64,000 nucleotides of DNA from Candidatus Odyssella thessalonicensis L13 (GTDB lineage: Bacteria > Pseudomonadota > Alphaproteobacteria > Paracaedibacterales > Paracaedibacteraceae): assembly GCF_000190415.1 (NCBI RefSeq), contig NZ_AEWF01000001.1:1-64000 (forward strand). The letters are read 5' to 3'. The notes beneath the pieces are model-generated. The model saw only the letters and a list, made by a program, of their open reading frames with translations. It did not search any database and was not told where the DNA came from. The translations under genes and the position numbers were made by a program. Shown in pieces: positions 17,471 through 28,502 of the stretch; positions within the stretch are counted from its first letter, which is position 1, and every line of letters begins with the position of its first letter.

Positions 17471-19468
17471 TTAATTATTAAGCAGATTTAAAATCTTGGG
17501 TACAATATGCTCGACAGTCAAGCCGAATTTATCGTACAGCTGTTGATAAGGGGCTGAGGCGCCAAAGGTGGCAATGCCAAAAATATGCTCAGATTTGCTA
17601 ACGTATCGCTCCCAGCCAAAGGGAGAAGCCGCTTCAATGGCAAACCGAGGTGCAGTTCCTAGGGTCTGCTCGCGATACTCTTTGGCTTGGGCATCAAATA
17701 GCTGAGTGCACGGCATCGACACCACTGTGGCCTTTAAGCCATGCTGTTCTAGCAGTACTTCGGCAACTGTGAGGGCTAAGCCCACTTCGGAACCTGTCGC
17801 AATCAGAGTTAGATCGCGCTGTTCACAGGCCTGCCAGGCAATATATCCGCCATAAGCGGATTGATTCTCGGATAGACTCTTTAGACGAATCGGGCGAACA
17901 TTTTGACGGGTCAGCGCTAATACACTTGGGCAGTCGGTGCTCTGGAGCGCCAATTGCCAGCATTCAGCTGTCTCCACGCCATCGGCAGGTCGAAATACCT
18001 GGACATTCGGAATGGCGCGCAGCGAGGCTAAGTGTTCGATGGGTTGATGGGTCGGTCCATCTTCGCCCAACCCAATCGAGTCATGGGTTAAGACATAAAT
18101 GACCGGCTGATGCATCAAAGCCGATAAACGTAGAGCAGGGCGCAAATAGTCACTAAAGATGAGGAAAGTTCCCGCATAGGGGCGCAGACCTCCATATAAG
18201 GCCAGTCCGTTCATCACGGCAGCCATGCCATGTTCTCGCACACCGTAATGAATGTAGTGGCCTGCAAAGTTGTTGCGGTCAATGGCTTGTTGACACTTAG
18301 CTTTAGTGTTATTCGACCCGGTTAAGTCGGCTGAGCCGCCAATCAATTCTGGCATTAAACCCGCAATCTTTTCTAAAACCTCTTGAGAAAACTGGCGGGT
18401 GGCTTTAGACGGTAGACCCTCCACATAAGATTGTATCAGCGAGCTGATTGCTTCCTGAACTGTAGACGGTAACTGCCGTTGAAGGCGGCGTAAGAGTTCT
18501 TGCGACTGGGGGTGGTGCTGAAAGGAGGTTTCCCAATTATTGCGATTTGTCCGATGTTTCTCCCCCGCTTGGCGCCACCTTTGCAAGACGGGAGGGGGCA
18601 CTTCAAAGGGGGGGAGATCCCACTGTAACTCTTGGCGCATTTGTTTTATTTCTTCTAAGCCCAAAGGCGAGCCATGGCTAGCGGAGGTGCCTGCCTTGGT
18701 TGGCGCCCCTTGCGCAATCCGTGTCTTACAGCGAATTAGAACGGGGCGATCAGCCTGTTGGGCTTGGGTCAGGGCCTGGGAAATGGCGTTAAAATCATGG
18801 CCATCAATGCTGAGAACTTGCCAATGGCAGGCCTCAAAGCGCGCTTGCGTGTTATCTGTGAAAGCTAAGTCGGTCTCGCCATCAATGGAAATAGAGTTAT
18901 CATCATACAGGACAATAAGATTTTTAAGGCCCCAATGCCCCGCTAATGAAATAGCTTCCTGGCTAATTCCTTCCATCAGATCACCATCGCTGGCAATGAC
19001 ATAGGTCTTGTGATTAATAAGCTCCGGATAGTGGGCGTTCATCATCCGCTCTGCCAAGGCCATCCCAACAGCAGTACTAATGCCTTGACCTAAAGGGCCT
19101 GTGGTGGTCTCAATACCGGCTGCATATCCGTATTCGGGATGTCCAGCCGTCTTGGCATTCAGTTGACGAAAGCTTTTCAAATCTTCAAGGGTAATATCTT
19201 CATAGCCGGTGAGATAGAGAAGGGCATATAATAACATTGACCCATGGCCAGCGCTTAAAACAAATCGATCACGGTTTAACCAAGTAGGGGCCGACGGGTC
19301 ATATTTTAAAAAGTCCTGAAAGAGAATGGTGGCAACGTCAGCCATTCCTAACGGCATACCTGGGTGGCCCGATTTTGCGGCTTCCACAGCGTCAGCACTT
19401 AAAAAGCGGATGGCATTAGCTAAATGCTGATAAGGGATGGGGTCATGATGGTGTATGGCTGTTTGCAC
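17471..19468 (-). CDS. tkt: Transketolase
   Basis: Thiamine-diphosphate enzyme moving two-carbon units between sugar phosphates. An ATG at 19483 is in frame, but AGGAGG (plus-strand CCTCCT 19475-19480) lies inside it, six bases before a GTG at 19466-19468, so the GTG is the better start (665 residues). Present: [12 protein letters not shown] near the N-terminus, [12 protein letters not shown] with the ThDP/Mg motif (GDG-type), [10 protein letters not shown], the ThDP-activating Glu in GVREHGMAA, and [20 protein letters not shown] of the substrate channel. First gene of the tkt-gap operon. No talB or rpe nearby. Confidence 0.95.
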   Translation of the reverse strand: MQTAIHHHDPIPYQHLANAIRFLSADAVEAAKSGHPGMPLGMADVATILFQDFLKYDPSAPTWLNRDRFVLSAGHGSMLLYALLYLTGYEDITLEDLKSFRQLNAKTAGHPEYGYAAGIETTTGPLGQGISTAVGMALAERMMNAHYPELINHKTYVIASDGDLMEGISQEAISLAGHWGLKNLIVLYDDNSISIDGETDLAFTDNTQARFEACHWQVLSIDGHDFNAISQALTQAQQADRPVLIRCKTRIAQGAPTKAGTSASHGSPLGLEEIKQMRQELQWDLPPFEVPPPVLQRWRQAGEKHRTNRNNWETSFQHHPQSQELLRRLQRQLPSTVQEAISSLIQSYVEGLPSKATRQFSQEVLEKIAGLMPELIGGSADLTGSNNTKAKCQQAIDRNNFAGHYIHYGVREHGMAAVMNGLALYGGLRPYAGTFLIFSDYLRPALRLSALMHQPVIYVLTHDSIGLGEDGPTHQPIEHLASLRAIPNVQVFRPADGVETAECWQLALQSTDCPSVLALTRQNVRPIRLKSLSENQSAYGGYIAWQACEQRDLTLIATGSEVGLALTVAEVLLEQHGLKATVVSMPCTQLFDAQAKEYREQTLGTAPRFAIEAASPFGWERYVSKSEHIFGIATFGASAPYQQLYDKFGLTVEHIVPKILNLLNN

Positions 19469-19728
19469 AAGTGTCCTCCTCATTTTTATGCCTTAGAGTA
19501 CCGTGAACCGCCAGAAAGGGTCAACGGATATTCACAATAAGACGAAGAGGATGGATTAGTGGATCCCTTAAGCACCCTGTAGGGTGATTTCTAACAGTAG
19601 AGCTAATCATTAGGCAAGTTAAAGAGTGAAACGCAAATTATAGTGGCATCATGGTAAGTTTTGCGTAAATATGATGAGCGTTTCTGAGAGTAATAATAAC
19701 AATAAACCGCTAATAGTAGTAGGAATCA

Positions 19729-20364
19729 GTGCTAACAATTTGTCAAAAAGTAGTTGTCGCTTGTCTTTCCCTGGGAGGGATTGTCAGCGCCATGGAATAT
19801 ACGCCGATAGCTCAACATCCTAAGGTAGCGCTAGGGGAGGATCTCCGTCCGGGGTATATAGGATTGCAGTTTGTGACCAGTCAGGTGTCGGCTTATAGCG
19901 CCGAGGACCAAGCAGAAGATTCCCCAGCACGCATAAGAAGAAAATTCGGTCTTTCTCGTCTTAGGAAAATAAAAACAAAAGCTTTAACTACTGCTTTCGG
20001 TGTTCCTGCTGCCATAGCGGGGGCAAGCGCTGGGGCTATAGTTGGGGTAGCGTGTGCACCTGCCGTTGCGACTCTGTACTATTATTGGGGAGAAGGCGGT
20101 TTGTTCGACGGGCATTACTCTCACCCAGCTATAGATGCCGCGAAAGGATTTATTCTGCCGCCTATCCAGCTGACTCCCCTATTTGCCGTTAAAAGTTATA
20201 AAGGTGTGAAGAGATTTTTTAATTTTACCGACAGAGTTGTCTGGGGAGCTCCTGCAGATAGGGTGGACATTGACACGCACGCCTCCGATACGGGCAGTTC
20301 TGACAGTGAAACTGACTTCTCGGATACAGAGAGTTCCAGCAGCTCTAACGAGGAAAGTGAATAG
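19729..20364 (+). CDS. Exported protein with glycine-zipper hairpin module
   Basis: 211 residues from a GTG with AGGA just upstream. Signal peptide about residues 1-21, ending IVSAMEYTP. A basic stretch (68-84) leads into a Gly/Ala-rich hydrophobic segment (85-117), then GGLFDGHYSHP (123-133), a second hydrophobic segment (140-155) and VVWGAP (171-176). The tail (180-211) is almost only Ser, Asp, Glu and Thr. Residues about 81-175 align without large gaps to residues 230-324 of the exported protein at 51970: TK to GG spacing 40 versus 39 and HP to (Y/W)G spacing 40 in both. Function unknown; the module looks membrane-inserting. Confidence 0.65.
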   Translation: MLTICQKVVVACLSLGGIVSAMEYTPIAQHPKVALGEDLRPGYIGLQFVTSQVSAYSAEDQAEDSPARIRRKFGLSRLRKIKTKALTTAFGVPAAIAGASAGAIVGVACAPAVATLYYYWGEGGLFDGHYSHPAIDAAKGFILPPIQLTPLFAVKSYKGVKRFFNFTDRVVWGAPADRVDIDTHASDTGSSDSETDFSDTESSSSSNEESE

Positions 20365-20865
20365 CTGCATCTAGAAGAGCTGACTCATTAGATTTGTAGT
20401 GGCGATAATTTAACTCAGGACGGTAAAAATAAATTTTAAATTTGATATCTTTTTGAGAAAATTATAAAGAAAATCTGCAATGCTGAAGCTTTATTTCGAG
20501 ATCACCTAAGAGTTGGGAGATATAAAAATCTTCGCTTAAAGATGGACAAATTCATAAAGATCAATTATGTAGGAAACTAAAAGAGAAAAAATTTACCAAG
20601 AATTAAAAAAAATAGCTAATAATTAAAACTGGTAAACATAGAGGTATGGACATAATATCGAACTGGGTGGCTGAAAAGGCTTGGAAAACTCACGTTTTTC
20701 TGGCACAGTAAAGCTTCATATTCTTCCTAATTAGAACAGTTAAGTTTTTAAGTTTAACTGTTTGTTTAGGTTTTTAAGTACATACTGGTAATTGAAAGGG
20801 GCACTTGTGGTCACGATTCTTTCTTTAAAAGGTAAGTGAGTACAAGAGATTTTTGGGAGTCAAGC
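20365..20865. other. AT-rich region upstream of clpX
   Basis: About 500 bases with no open frame or RNA recognised. In many proteobacteria clpP sits here, directly before clpX; it is absent. A GTG at 20836 is in frame with clpX but the ATG at 20866 is the better start. Confidence 0.5.
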
Positions 20866-22134
20866 ATGAGTAAATCCGGTGGAACAGATGTAAAAAATAC
20901 ACTGTATTGTTCTTTCTGCGGTAAAAGTCAGCACGAGGTACGTAAACTCATTGCGGGACCAACTGTTTTCATTTGTGATGAATGCGTAGAATTGTGTACC
21001 GATATAATTCGTGAGGAAAGTCGCTCAACGTTTTCTCGGGACGCAGAGGGTGTTCCATCACCCATGGAAATTTGTAAAGTTTTGGATGAATATGTGATCG
21101 GGCAAGAGCAGGCAAAGAAAGTCTTATCCGTAGCCGTTCATAACCATTATAAGCGCCTTAATAACACTGGCAAAAATGCTGAGATTGAAATAGCTAAATC
21201 GAACATCTTATTAGTGGGGCCGACCGGAAGCGGTAAGACCTTGCTGGCGCAAACTTTAGCGCGTATTATTGATGTTCCTTTTACGATGGCAGATGCCACG
21301 ACCTTAACAGAAGCAGGTTATGTGGGTGAAGATGTTGAAAATATAATTCTACGCCTTTTGCAGGCAGCAGATTATAATGTCGATCGCGCCCAACGCGGCA
21401 TCGTTTACATTGATGAGGTTGACAAGATTTCTCGTAAATCGGATAATCCATCCATTACTCGCGATGTATCAGGTGAAGGCGTGCAACAAGCCTTACTCAA
21501 GATTATGGAAGGTACGATTGCCTCAGTGCCGCCTCAAGGCGGAAGAAAGCATCCTCAGCAAGAATTTCTGCAAGTTGATACCACGAATATTTTGTTCATC
21601 TGTGGCGGTGCTTTTGCGGGGATTGAGCGCATTATTGCTAGCCGGGGTAAAGGGGTGGCTATTGGGTTTGGAGCCGATGTTCGCGGCCCCGATGATCGTA
21701 CTTCAGGAGAAATTCTTAAGGATTTAGAGCCAGAAGATCTTCTAAAGTTTGGTTTAATCCCCGAATTTATTGGTCGCTTACCCGTTATTGCCACGTTGAC
21801 GGATCTCAGCGCTGAAGTATTAGTAGAAATATTAACCAAGCCAAAGAATGCTCTTGTTAAGCAATATCAGCGACTATTTGATATGGAAGAGGTCAAACTC
21901 TCGTTTACTGATGATGCACTGTTAGCAGTTGCTGAAAAGGCGATTGCCCGTAAAACAGGGGCACGTGGATTAAGGTCAATTCTCGAGGGAATACTCCTGG
22001 ATACAATGTTTGAGCTACCAAGCTATGAAGATGTAGCAGAAGTGGTTATCAATAAAGAAGTTGTGGACGGTCGGGCATTACCCTTAAAAATGCTTGCCCC
22101 AAAGCGGGCAGATAAGACAGGGTCAGATAACTAA
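20866..22134 (+). CDS. clpX: ATP-dependent Clp protease ATPase subunit ClpX
   Basis: Hexameric AAA+ unfoldase feeding substrates to ClpP. 422 residues from the ATG at 20866, preceded by GGGAG. The N-terminal zinc-binding domain has Cys15, Cys18, Cys37 and Cys40 (CSFCGK...CDEC). Walker A GPTGSGKT (118-125), Walker B with DEVDK, and the pore loop GYVGEDVE are present, as are the [20 protein letters not shown] segment and the C-terminal [10 protein letters not shown] (sensor 2). lon follows after 21 bases, forming clpX-lon. clpP is not in this window. Confidence 0.97.
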   Translation: MSKSGGTDVKNTLYCSFCGKSQHEVRKLIAGPTVFICDECVELCTDIIREESRSTFSRDAEGVPSPMEICKVLDEYVIGQEQAKKVLSVAVHNHYKRLNNTGKNAEIEIAKSNILLVGPTGSGKTLLAQTLARIIDVPFTMADATTLTEAGYVGEDVENIILRLLQAADYNVDRAQRGIVYIDEVDKISRKSDNPSITRDVSGEGVQQALLKIMEGTIASVPPQGGRKHPQQEFLQVDTTNILFICGGAFAGIERIIASRGKGVAIGFGADVRGPDDRTSGEILKDLEPEDLLKFGLIPEFIGRLPVIATLTDLSAEVLVEILTKPKNALVKQYQRLFDMEEVKLSFTDDALLAVAEKAIARKTGARGLRSILEGILLDTMFELPSYEDVAEVVINKEVVDGRALPLKMLAPKRADKTGSDN

Positions 22135-22155
22135 AAAATATTAGAAGGTAAATGA

Positions 22156-24543
22156 ATGCTGGGAATGACGAAAGGTACGAAATATCCTGTACTTCCTTTG
22201 AGAGATATTGTTGTTTTTCCTCATATGATTGTGCCTCTATTTGTCGGGCGTGAAAAATCTGTCCGTGCGTTAGAAGATGTTATGCGTGGGCAAGATAAGC
22301 AAATTCTGCTGGTAACCCAGAAGAATCCCGCATTAGATGATCCTTCAACGACAGATCTTTATACAATCGGTACAGTAGGAACTGTTTTACAGTTACTAAA
22401 ATTGCCTGACGGCACAGTTAAGGTTTTAGTTGAAGGCGTGCGGCGGGTCCGCATTATTCAGTATACGGATCAACCGGAATACTTTGAAGCTTATGCTGAA
22501 ACTTTAGAATTTTCAGATGATCGCTCGGAAGAGGAAGTTGAAGCTATTACCCGTAGCCTGATTTCCCAGTTTGAGCAATATATTAAGCTAAATCGCAAAA
22601 TCCCACCCGATGTTCTGGTGACAATAAATCAGATCGAAGACCCAGCTAAGCTAGCTGATACTATTGCGTCGTATTTATCCTTAAAAATCTCTGAGAAGCA
22701 GAAGCTTTTAGAAATGGGCGGGGTCGGTGATCGCTTAGAAGAGCTTTTAGCCATGGTCGAAGGCGAGATTAGTGTAATGCAAGTGGAAAAGCGCATTCGC
22801 AATCGCGTTAAGAAACAGATGGAGAAAACCCAGCGGGATTATTATCTGAATGAGCAAATGAAAGCTATTCAGAAGGAATTAGGGGAAAATGAAGAAGGTA
22901 AAGATGAACTTTCTGAATTTGAGACTAAGATCCGCAAACTTAAGCTCAGCAAAGAGGCGCGAGAGAAGTGTTCGGCAGAGCTAAAAAAGCTGCGGTCTAT
23001 GAATCCGATGTCGGCTGAGGCTACTGTCGTGCGTAATTATCTCGATTGGATGCTGAACATTCCATGGCAAAATCGCAGCCGCGTTAAAAAGGATTTGATT
23101 GAGGCCCGGCAAATCTTGGATCGAGATCATTTTGGCCTTGATAAGGTAAAAGAACGCATTCTGGAATACTTAGCCGTTCAGGCTCGTGTCGGTAAGGTTC
23201 GCGGTCAAATATTGTGTCTTGTCGGCCCACCCGGTGTTGGTAAAACTTCTCTTGGAAAGTCGATTGCACAGGCTACGGGCCGTCATTTTGTGCGGGTCGC
23301 TTTAGGCGGTGTCCGCGATGAGGCAGAAATTCGCGGCCATCGTCGCACTTATATTGGGTCGATGCCTGGTAAAGTCATTCAGGGAATGCGCAAAGCTAGA
23401 ACCAGTAACCCCCTCTTTCTTTTGGATGAAATAGACAAGATGGGATCTGATTGGCGCGGTGATCCAGCCTCAGCCTTATTAGAAGTTCTGGATCCTGAGC
23501 AAAACAGCACTTTTAATGATCATTATCTGGAAGTGGATTATGATCTTTCAGATGTGATGTTTGTGACCACGGCCAATACATTAAAAATGTCACAGCCGCT
23601 TTTGGATCGTATGGAAATTATTCGTCTACCCGGTTATACCGAAGATGAAAAGATAGAAATTGCAAAGCAACACCTCATTCCTAAAGAGCGAGAAGTTCAT
23701 GGGCTACGGGACAATGAGCTTGTTATTGATGAGGAAGTTCTGCGTAGCTTGGTTAGGCGCTATACCCGTGAATCGGGAGTACGTAACCTAGAGCGGGAAG
23801 TGGCTAATCTTGCCCGTAAGGCAATCAAGGAAATCCTGGTTGATCAAGTCAAGGTCGTCCATATCACTGCCGAGAATTTGAGCAAGTATGCTGGCCCAGC
23901 AAAATTCCATTATGGTCAAGCGGAAGAAGAAGACTCCGTAGGCGCGACCACGGGCCTTGCCTGGACAGAAGTAGGTGGCGATTTGCTAACCATAGAAGCG
24001 GTCGTCGTGCCGGGCAAAGGAAAGACAATGATTACCGGTAAGCTTGGTGATGTGATGCAAGAATCCATCCAAGCTGCTGTGAGTTATATTCGCTCTCAAG
24101 CCGCACGATTTGGCATCGCGCCTGAGATCTTTGAAAAAAGAGATATCCATATTCACGTACCGGAAGGGGCTATTCCCAAAGATGGTCCCTCAGCGGGCGT
24201 GGCAATGTGTACTTCCATTGTTTCAGCTCTCACTGGCATCCCCGTCAGTAAAGAGGTGGCCATGACAGGAGAAATCACTTTAAGAGGCCGCGTCTTACAA
24301 ATTGGTGGCCTGAAAGAGAAAATGCTCGCAGCTCATCGAGGTGGAATCAAAAAAGTGATCATTCCTATCGATAATGAAAAAGACTTGGATGATATTCCTC
24401 AAAACGTAAAGGCGGGAATAGAAATTATTCCTGCTCGAACCGCTGATGAAGTTTTGAAGATAGCCTTAACAGCGCCACTGCAGCCGCACGAATTCAAAGA
24501 AAGAGATACCATGACCGTGGTCTCCTCTGTTGACCTGCAATAA
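22156..24543 (+). CDS. lon: ATP-dependent protease Lon
   Basis: Soluble homo-hexameric AAA+ serine protease degrading damaged and regulatory proteins. 795 residues, normal. The N-terminal substrate domain starts [20 protein letters not shown]; Walker A GPPGVGKT begins at about residue 357; the catalytic dyad is Ser679 in [11 protein letters not shown] and Lys722 in [19 protein letters not shown] lies before the ATG. A strong stem-loop terminator follows, so clpX-lon is a closed unit. Confidence 0.97.
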   Translation: MLGMTKGTKYPVLPLRDIVVFPHMIVPLFVGREKSVRALEDVMRGQDKQILLVTQKNPALDDPSTTDLYTIGTVGTVLQLLKLPDGTVKVLVEGVRRVRIIQYTDQPEYFEAYAETLEFSDDRSEEEVEAITRSLISQFEQYIKLNRKIPPDVLVTINQIEDPAKLADTIASYLSLKISEKQKLLEMGGVGDRLEELLAMVEGEISVMQVEKRIRNRVKKQMEKTQRDYYLNEQMKAIQKELGENEEGKDELSEFETKIRKLKLSKEAREKCSAELKKLRSMNPMSAEATVVRNYLDWMLNIPWQNRSRVKKDLIEARQILDRDHFGLDKVKERILEYLAVQARVGKVRGQILCLVGPPGVGKTSLGKSIAQATGRHFVRVALGGVRDEAEIRGHRRTYIGSMPGKVIQGMRKARTSNPLFLLDEIDKMGSDWRGDPASALLEVLDPEQNSTFNDHYLEVDYDLSDVMFVTTANTLKMSQPLLDRMEIIRLPGYTEDEKIEIAKQHLIPKEREVHGLRDNELVIDEEVLRSLVRRYTRESGVRNLEREVANLARKAIKEILVDQVKVVHITAENLSKYAGPAKFHYGQAEEEDSVGATTGLAWTEVGGDLLTIEAVVVPGKGKTMITGKLGDVMQESIQAAVSYIRSQAARFGIAPEIFEKRDIHIHVPEGAIPKDGPSAGVAMCTSIVSALTGIPVSKEVAMTGEITLRGRVLQIGGLKEKMLAAHRGGIKKVIIPIDNEKDLDDIPQNVKAGIEIIPARTADEVLKIALTAPLQPHEFKERDTMTVVSSVDLQ

Positions 24544-24573
24544 AGTGACATTTTCGGCTTATTAATCGTCTAC

Positions 24574-24620
24574 AAAATGCTCTGTCTTTCGTGAAAAAGT
24601 AAAACAGAGCATTTTAGTAT
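24574..24620 (+). terminator. Terminator of clpX-lon
   Basis: AAAATGCTCTG (24574-24584) pairs perfectly with CAGAGCATTTT (24605-24615) around a 20-base loop. The A and T ends of the stem supply the U tract. Confidence 0.8.
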
Positions 24621-24959
24621 TATATACCTTTTCATTTCCTCTCTATTTCTTGGATCAGATCATAATGCCTTGTAATCAGGCCTATAAATACTATTTTGGT
24701 GTTGTTGTCTTTTATCATTTATAGAATCTCTCTTATGGCTGCCAGTTAATTGATATAAGCGGAGCAGTGAAATGAGGGGAAATTAGCGATCTAACCTCTA
24801 GATTATCTTTGCATTGATGGCATTTATTATGACAGGTGCCAGTCGATAGTGATAGATTGATAATCTTCTCAGTGAGTTGACTAAAATTGAAAGCTGCTTT
24901 AATCCTAAGGCTGGAAAGAATAAATAGAAAACTAATAAAGTCCAAGTAAGGAAACAAAA
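24621..24959. other. Intergenic region before the HigB-domain gene
   Basis: No RNA or frame supported. A 99-codon minus-strand frame (24733-25032) overlaps the start of the plus-strand gene and looks spurious. AAGGAAAC lies just before the next ATG. Confidence 0.4.
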
Positions 24960-27131
24960 ATGAACAAGAAAACCATAATACCTCTTTGTTTGTATATACT
25001 AGCATCCAGCCACTCCGCTTATGGAGCAACACGGCTTACCATAGACCAAGTCAGAGAAATTATGGATACGAATATGAAGCAAGAAGCTATAGAGCAGGAT
25101 CAAGCTTTAAGAAATAGCTTAGAACAGCAATTATTACATTCTATAATACCCCCTCAAGTTATTGATAAATTCAAAAATAATATTTTAAATTTCACCTTTA
25201 ATATTGATAAGCTTGATTATCTCCATAATGTCAGTCTAGATATTATCAAAGCCTATAAAGGCATAGCATTAGACTTCTCATTCTCTTTTCCTACCGAGAA
25301 CCTTCCAAGAGAGGGAGTCTATAAAGATATTGTTTATCATCTCACGGATAATCTTTATGTAAGACTTTCGCTTATGCATTGTTACTACATTGATCAAGCT
25401 GAGGAATATGTTGCTTCAAGGCATTACATTCAGGCACGCGATTTTTACAAGAAAGCGGTACGCCAACTAAAAAAATCTTTTCATCTAAGGGAGCGAGATC
25501 TAGATGCTAACTTTACTTTTATGGTGATTTCAAATACTCTGTTTAACTCAGTTCAGAAAACAATAAAAGAAATATTAGAAGTTGAGATTGTTAATCCGTC
25601 TCTTATAGAAGCCGAAGACAGAGCTAATCAGAGGGATTATGCAGCAGAGCTTTATAAAACTTTGGCCCGGGTAAGACGCGCTCATCCCTTCTGGTATATC
25701 AATGATGTCTTAAATTTGGCGACTTATAATTTTAAAAAGATGAGATATAATGAGGCTTTGTACTATATTTCTGAATTTCTTCGATTAGTGATGAGTGACG
25801 AAAGGATAGTCGACTTGCCTAGCCCCATTACTTATTATGAAGCTTTAAGAATTATGGCACATTGCTATTGGAGGTTAGGCAAGCATGATTTATCAAGAGA
25901 TGTTGCAAACAAGGTATTGAGGGAAGCAGATTCCAACATTTATAAAGCAAACGGAGTTTTTAATATATACCTTGCCCTTGCTGACGCGAAAGTGGGTAAG
26001 TGGCTAACCTCCTTAAAATACTTTGAGGAGTTTTGTAAAGCTGAGGCTCATTGGAAAGGTCAGAATATTCTTAACGAAGAAGATAACATCTTAATAGTTG
26101 AATTGCTCCTAAATACTTCGCGTATAAATGATAAGCATGATAAGAGTATCTCGCAGCTGTTGGCATCTGATAATAATAGTACTTTGGCGCAAGAGCTTGC
26201 CTATGTTAAAGCCAGGATAAAGGCAAATAAGAAAGAGAAGTATTTGCAAACGCTGAAACAAAGATATCTCGCTCCATTTGCTGATCTTCTATATGCGGAA
26301 GCAAAAAATATTTTTACTGGCTTAGAGCAAGAATACCAAAAGCTTTGGGATAAGCTATCCTTAATTAATCTACATAACCTTGAAGATAAATTTAAGAAAG
26401 TTGATGCCTATTTTAACGAGGCTCATGAATTATATCAAAGCTTACAGAATCTTAAGGATCAGCAAGATTACCGCACTAAGATGGCTTTGCTTAGAGTCAG
26501 GTTAGGAGAGCTGAAATTACTAAGAATTAGATTTCAAGCTGAAGCTTTGATTGTTTCTTCGCACTTCAAAATTAAGAGAAAAAAGACCATAGGCTTAGAG
26601 GGGGTGGAATTACCGGGGCTGACCACTATATCTCAAAATGATGCAAGAATAAATGATAGAGAGATCAGAGAAATTGTCGAGCATCAAAAAGCAGAATGGG
26701 AGCAGCAGAAGCTATTAAGACAGGAAGAGCGTAGAAAAGCACGCTTTGAGCTGCAGCAGCAATATTTGAAAACTTTAGAGTATTTAAAAGGCAGTCAAGC
26801 TCCCTTACAGCCAACCAGGGCCCCTCAAATTCCCGCTTTAAAAACGATAAAATCTTTTTCAGGCAAATTGGCGAAGCAAGTCTGGCTAACCAGAGACTGT
26901 GGAGAGGTGCCCTTCTCGGTCCACCAAATGTTACAAGCTCTGAATGAAGCCAAGAGTACCTATCAGTTGAAATATCTTTTAACACCAGGTACCAAATTAG
27001 AAATCTTAAAAGGGGAGCGTAAAGGACAGTTAAGTTTGCGAATCAATGATGTTTACCGTTTATGCTTTCAATGGATGAGCGGAGAAGGGGCCTACGGCGT
27101 AGAGATAACCCAGCATTATAAAACATTATGA
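24960..27131 (+). CDS. Exported TPR/coiled-coil protein with C-terminal HigB toxin domain
   Basis: 723 residues. Signal peptide about 1-22, ending HSAYGATR. Residues about 150-370 contain several TPR-like helical pairs (HYIQARDFYKKAVRQLKKS, MRYNEALYYISEFLRLV, YWRLGKHDLSRDVANKVL). Residues about 430-615 are charged and probably coiled coil, with a long Glu/Gln/Arg helix (EWEQQKLLRQEERRKARFE). Residues 627-723 match the HigB branch of RelE/ParE toxins: IKSFSGKLAKQVW at the start, LNEAKSTYQLKYL, then KLEILKGERKGQLSLRIND, YRLCFQW and GVEITQHY. Basic residues Lys684, Arg687, Lys688, Arg694 and Arg700 lie where HigB has catalytic and RNA-binding side chains. HigB enzymes cut mRNA on ribosomes. No HigA antitoxin lies nearby, and the toxin is fused to an exported protein, which is unusual. 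Delivery route and target are unknown. Confidence 0.8.
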   Translation: MNKKTIIPLCLYILASSHSAYGATRLTIDQVREIMDTNMKQEAIEQDQALRNSLEQQLLHSIIPPQVIDKFKNNILNFTFNIDKLDYLHNVSLDIIKAYKGIALDFSFSFPTENLPREGVYKDIVYHLTDNLYVRLSLMHCYYIDQAEEYVASRHYIQARDFYKKAVRQLKKSFHLRERDLDANFTFMVISNTLFNSVQKTIKEILEVEIVNPSLIEAEDRANQRDYAAELYKTLARVRRAHPFWYINDVLNLATYNFKKMRYNEALYYISEFLRLVMSDERIVDLPSPITYYEALRIMAHCYWRLGKHDLSRDVANKVLREADSNIYKANGVFNIYLALADAKVGKWLTSLKYFEEFCKAEAHWKGQNILNEEDNILIVELLLNTSRINDKHDKSISQLLASDNNSTLAQELAYVKARIKANKKEKYLQTLKQRYLAPFADLLYAEAKNIFTGLEQEYQKLWDKLSLINLHNLEDKFKKVDAYFNEAHELYQSLQNLKDQQDYRTKMALLRVRLGELKLLRIRFQAEALIVSSHFKIKRKKTIGLEGVELPGLTTISQNDARINDREIREIVEHQKAEWEQQKLLRQEERRKARFELQQQYLKTLEYLKGSQAPLQPTRAPQIPALKTIKSFSGKLAKQVWLTRDCGEVPFSVHQMLQALNEAKSTYQLKYLLTPGTKLEILKGERKGQLSLRINDVYRLCFQWMSGEGAYGVEITQHYKTL

Positions 27132-27347
27132 TTGTCAGCCCCTTGCTTAAGATTAAGCCATATATCGACCTGTTTTTTTTAGCCTTTAAAGACAAGGTGT
27201 CTCAATTTTAGTGCTCTGAGGCTTATGTTTCGATTAGGGGAGGCTCGCTCCCTTATTCAAGGAATTATCTCTTCAATCCTCTCAGATAATAGCCTGTATT
27301 GATGAATTCTTACTAATTGTGAAAAAACACTCTTTAAGGAAACACTC

Positions 27348-28262
27348 TCATAAGGCTTGCTTTTCCTCCTTAAACTTATAAAGGAATGCTAGCGCGCTTG
27401 TGAGAAAGATATAGCTCAAGCTGAAACCAAGAGTCTGGCCTATCTCAATAATGATAATTCTTATCATAAAACTTACGCTCAACTGTAAGCCATTAGAGTA
27501 ATTAGCTATCGAATTACTGCTTTCTACCAAATTATTAGGAAGCAAAGATTCTATTGCTGCAGAACTGTAACATAGTAAGAAGCTTATTATGGAGAAGACT
27601 ACTGTTATTAAGGCAGCAAAAATCCATAAGTAAACAATTGACTTTGTATGACCTTGGGTTAAGCGCCAATACTCTGTATACGCATCTTTACGCTTGTCGG
27701 CCGCTAATACTGGTAATAGATAGGATAACCTTATGAAGGCATATAAAGCGATAATCACAAGTATTGTGCCTACCCAGAAAATGGAAGGCCTCGCCATAAT
27801 AATCCCAATTTGTTTTCCAGCTGAAAGAGGGACTATACCTTTAAGTTGAAGGCAGGTCATTATTAGGGACAGTAGCAACGGCAAGGCTATAATAAGTGAG
27901 TAGCGGAGAATGTTGAGCTTAATAATTTTTCCTACCCCTGGAGGAGAAAATCCTTGCCATAAATTCGTGTTCAGCTCTTCTTTTAAAATAATATGCCGCA
28001 TTAAACAGGTATCAGCCCTCGCCATAAGAAGGATTGGTAAAATAATTCGTATGAATTCTATTATATTCATACCTAAAAGTGCTAAAGGCTCTGGAAAAGC
28101 ATGAGGTGGGGCCTGAAAAAGGTTTAGAAATAACCAATATTTCGGTAAATCAAGCAGGAAGATCAGGGCAAAGAGCTTGCCGCAGAGAACCAATAAATTT
28201 TTCCATTCATCTTTCCAGAATAATAAAGTATTCTTGAGAACCGGGGCCTTAATCTTATCCAT
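27348..28262 (-). CDS. Polytopic membrane protein, unknown
   Basis: 304 residues with about six hydrophobic helices (near 22-45, 62-82, 118-138, 160-185, 210-232 and 265-295) and a short charged C-terminal tail (KFKEEKQAL). No transporter motif or active-site residues seen. The layout resembles small uncharacterised inner-membrane proteins of the DUF-type glycerophosphodiester phosphodiesterase membrane domain, but I would not name it. It converges with the HigB-domain gene and is divergent from the DUF4280 gene, so it lies in the middle of the accessory block between lon and pgk. Confidence 0.65.
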   Translation of the reverse strand: MDKIKAPVLKNTLLFWKDEWKNLLVLCGKLFALIFLLDLPKYWLFLNLFQAPPHAFPEPLALLGMNIIEFIRIILPILLMARADTCLMRHIILKEELNTNLWQGFSPPGVGKIIKLNILRYSLIIALPLLLSLIMTCLQLKGIVPLSAGKQIGIIMARPSIFWVGTILVIIALYAFIRLSYLLPVLAADKRKDAYTEYWRLTQGHTKSIVYLWIFAALITVVFSIISFLLCYSSAAIESLLPNNLVESSNSIANYSNGLQLSVSFMIRIIIIEIGQTLGFSLSYIFLTSALAFLYKFKEEKQAL

Positions 28263-28502
28263 TAATTAATTTCCTTTAGAGCTCAGCGAGAAAGCATCTT
28301 TTAACTTATACTGGTCCAATTTAATCATAAAAACTAGCTTATCTCTAGGGAGAAGAAAGTACAATTTGTACACCTTCTTCTAATCTTCAGCAGATCTTCT
28401 TTAATTGTCTTCCTTATTCTATCGAGTGAGGTTACCCTTGTATTTCAAGGCTTAAAAGCAGTAATCTTTAAATAAGATAGGTAGAATGATGGATGAAATA
28501 AG

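Noticed and set aside
18540-19004. 154-codon plus-strand frame
   Set aside because: Inside tkt on the other strand; basic, Trp- and Cys-rich composition typical of an antisense shadow.
24733-25032. 99-codon minus-strand frame
   Set aside because: Overlaps the start and signal peptide of the HigB-domain gene; hydrophobic stretches reflect the opposite strand.
24616-28502. HigA antitoxin near the HigB domain
   Set aside because: I looked for an XRE-type helix-turn-helix protein on both strands; none is present in this block.
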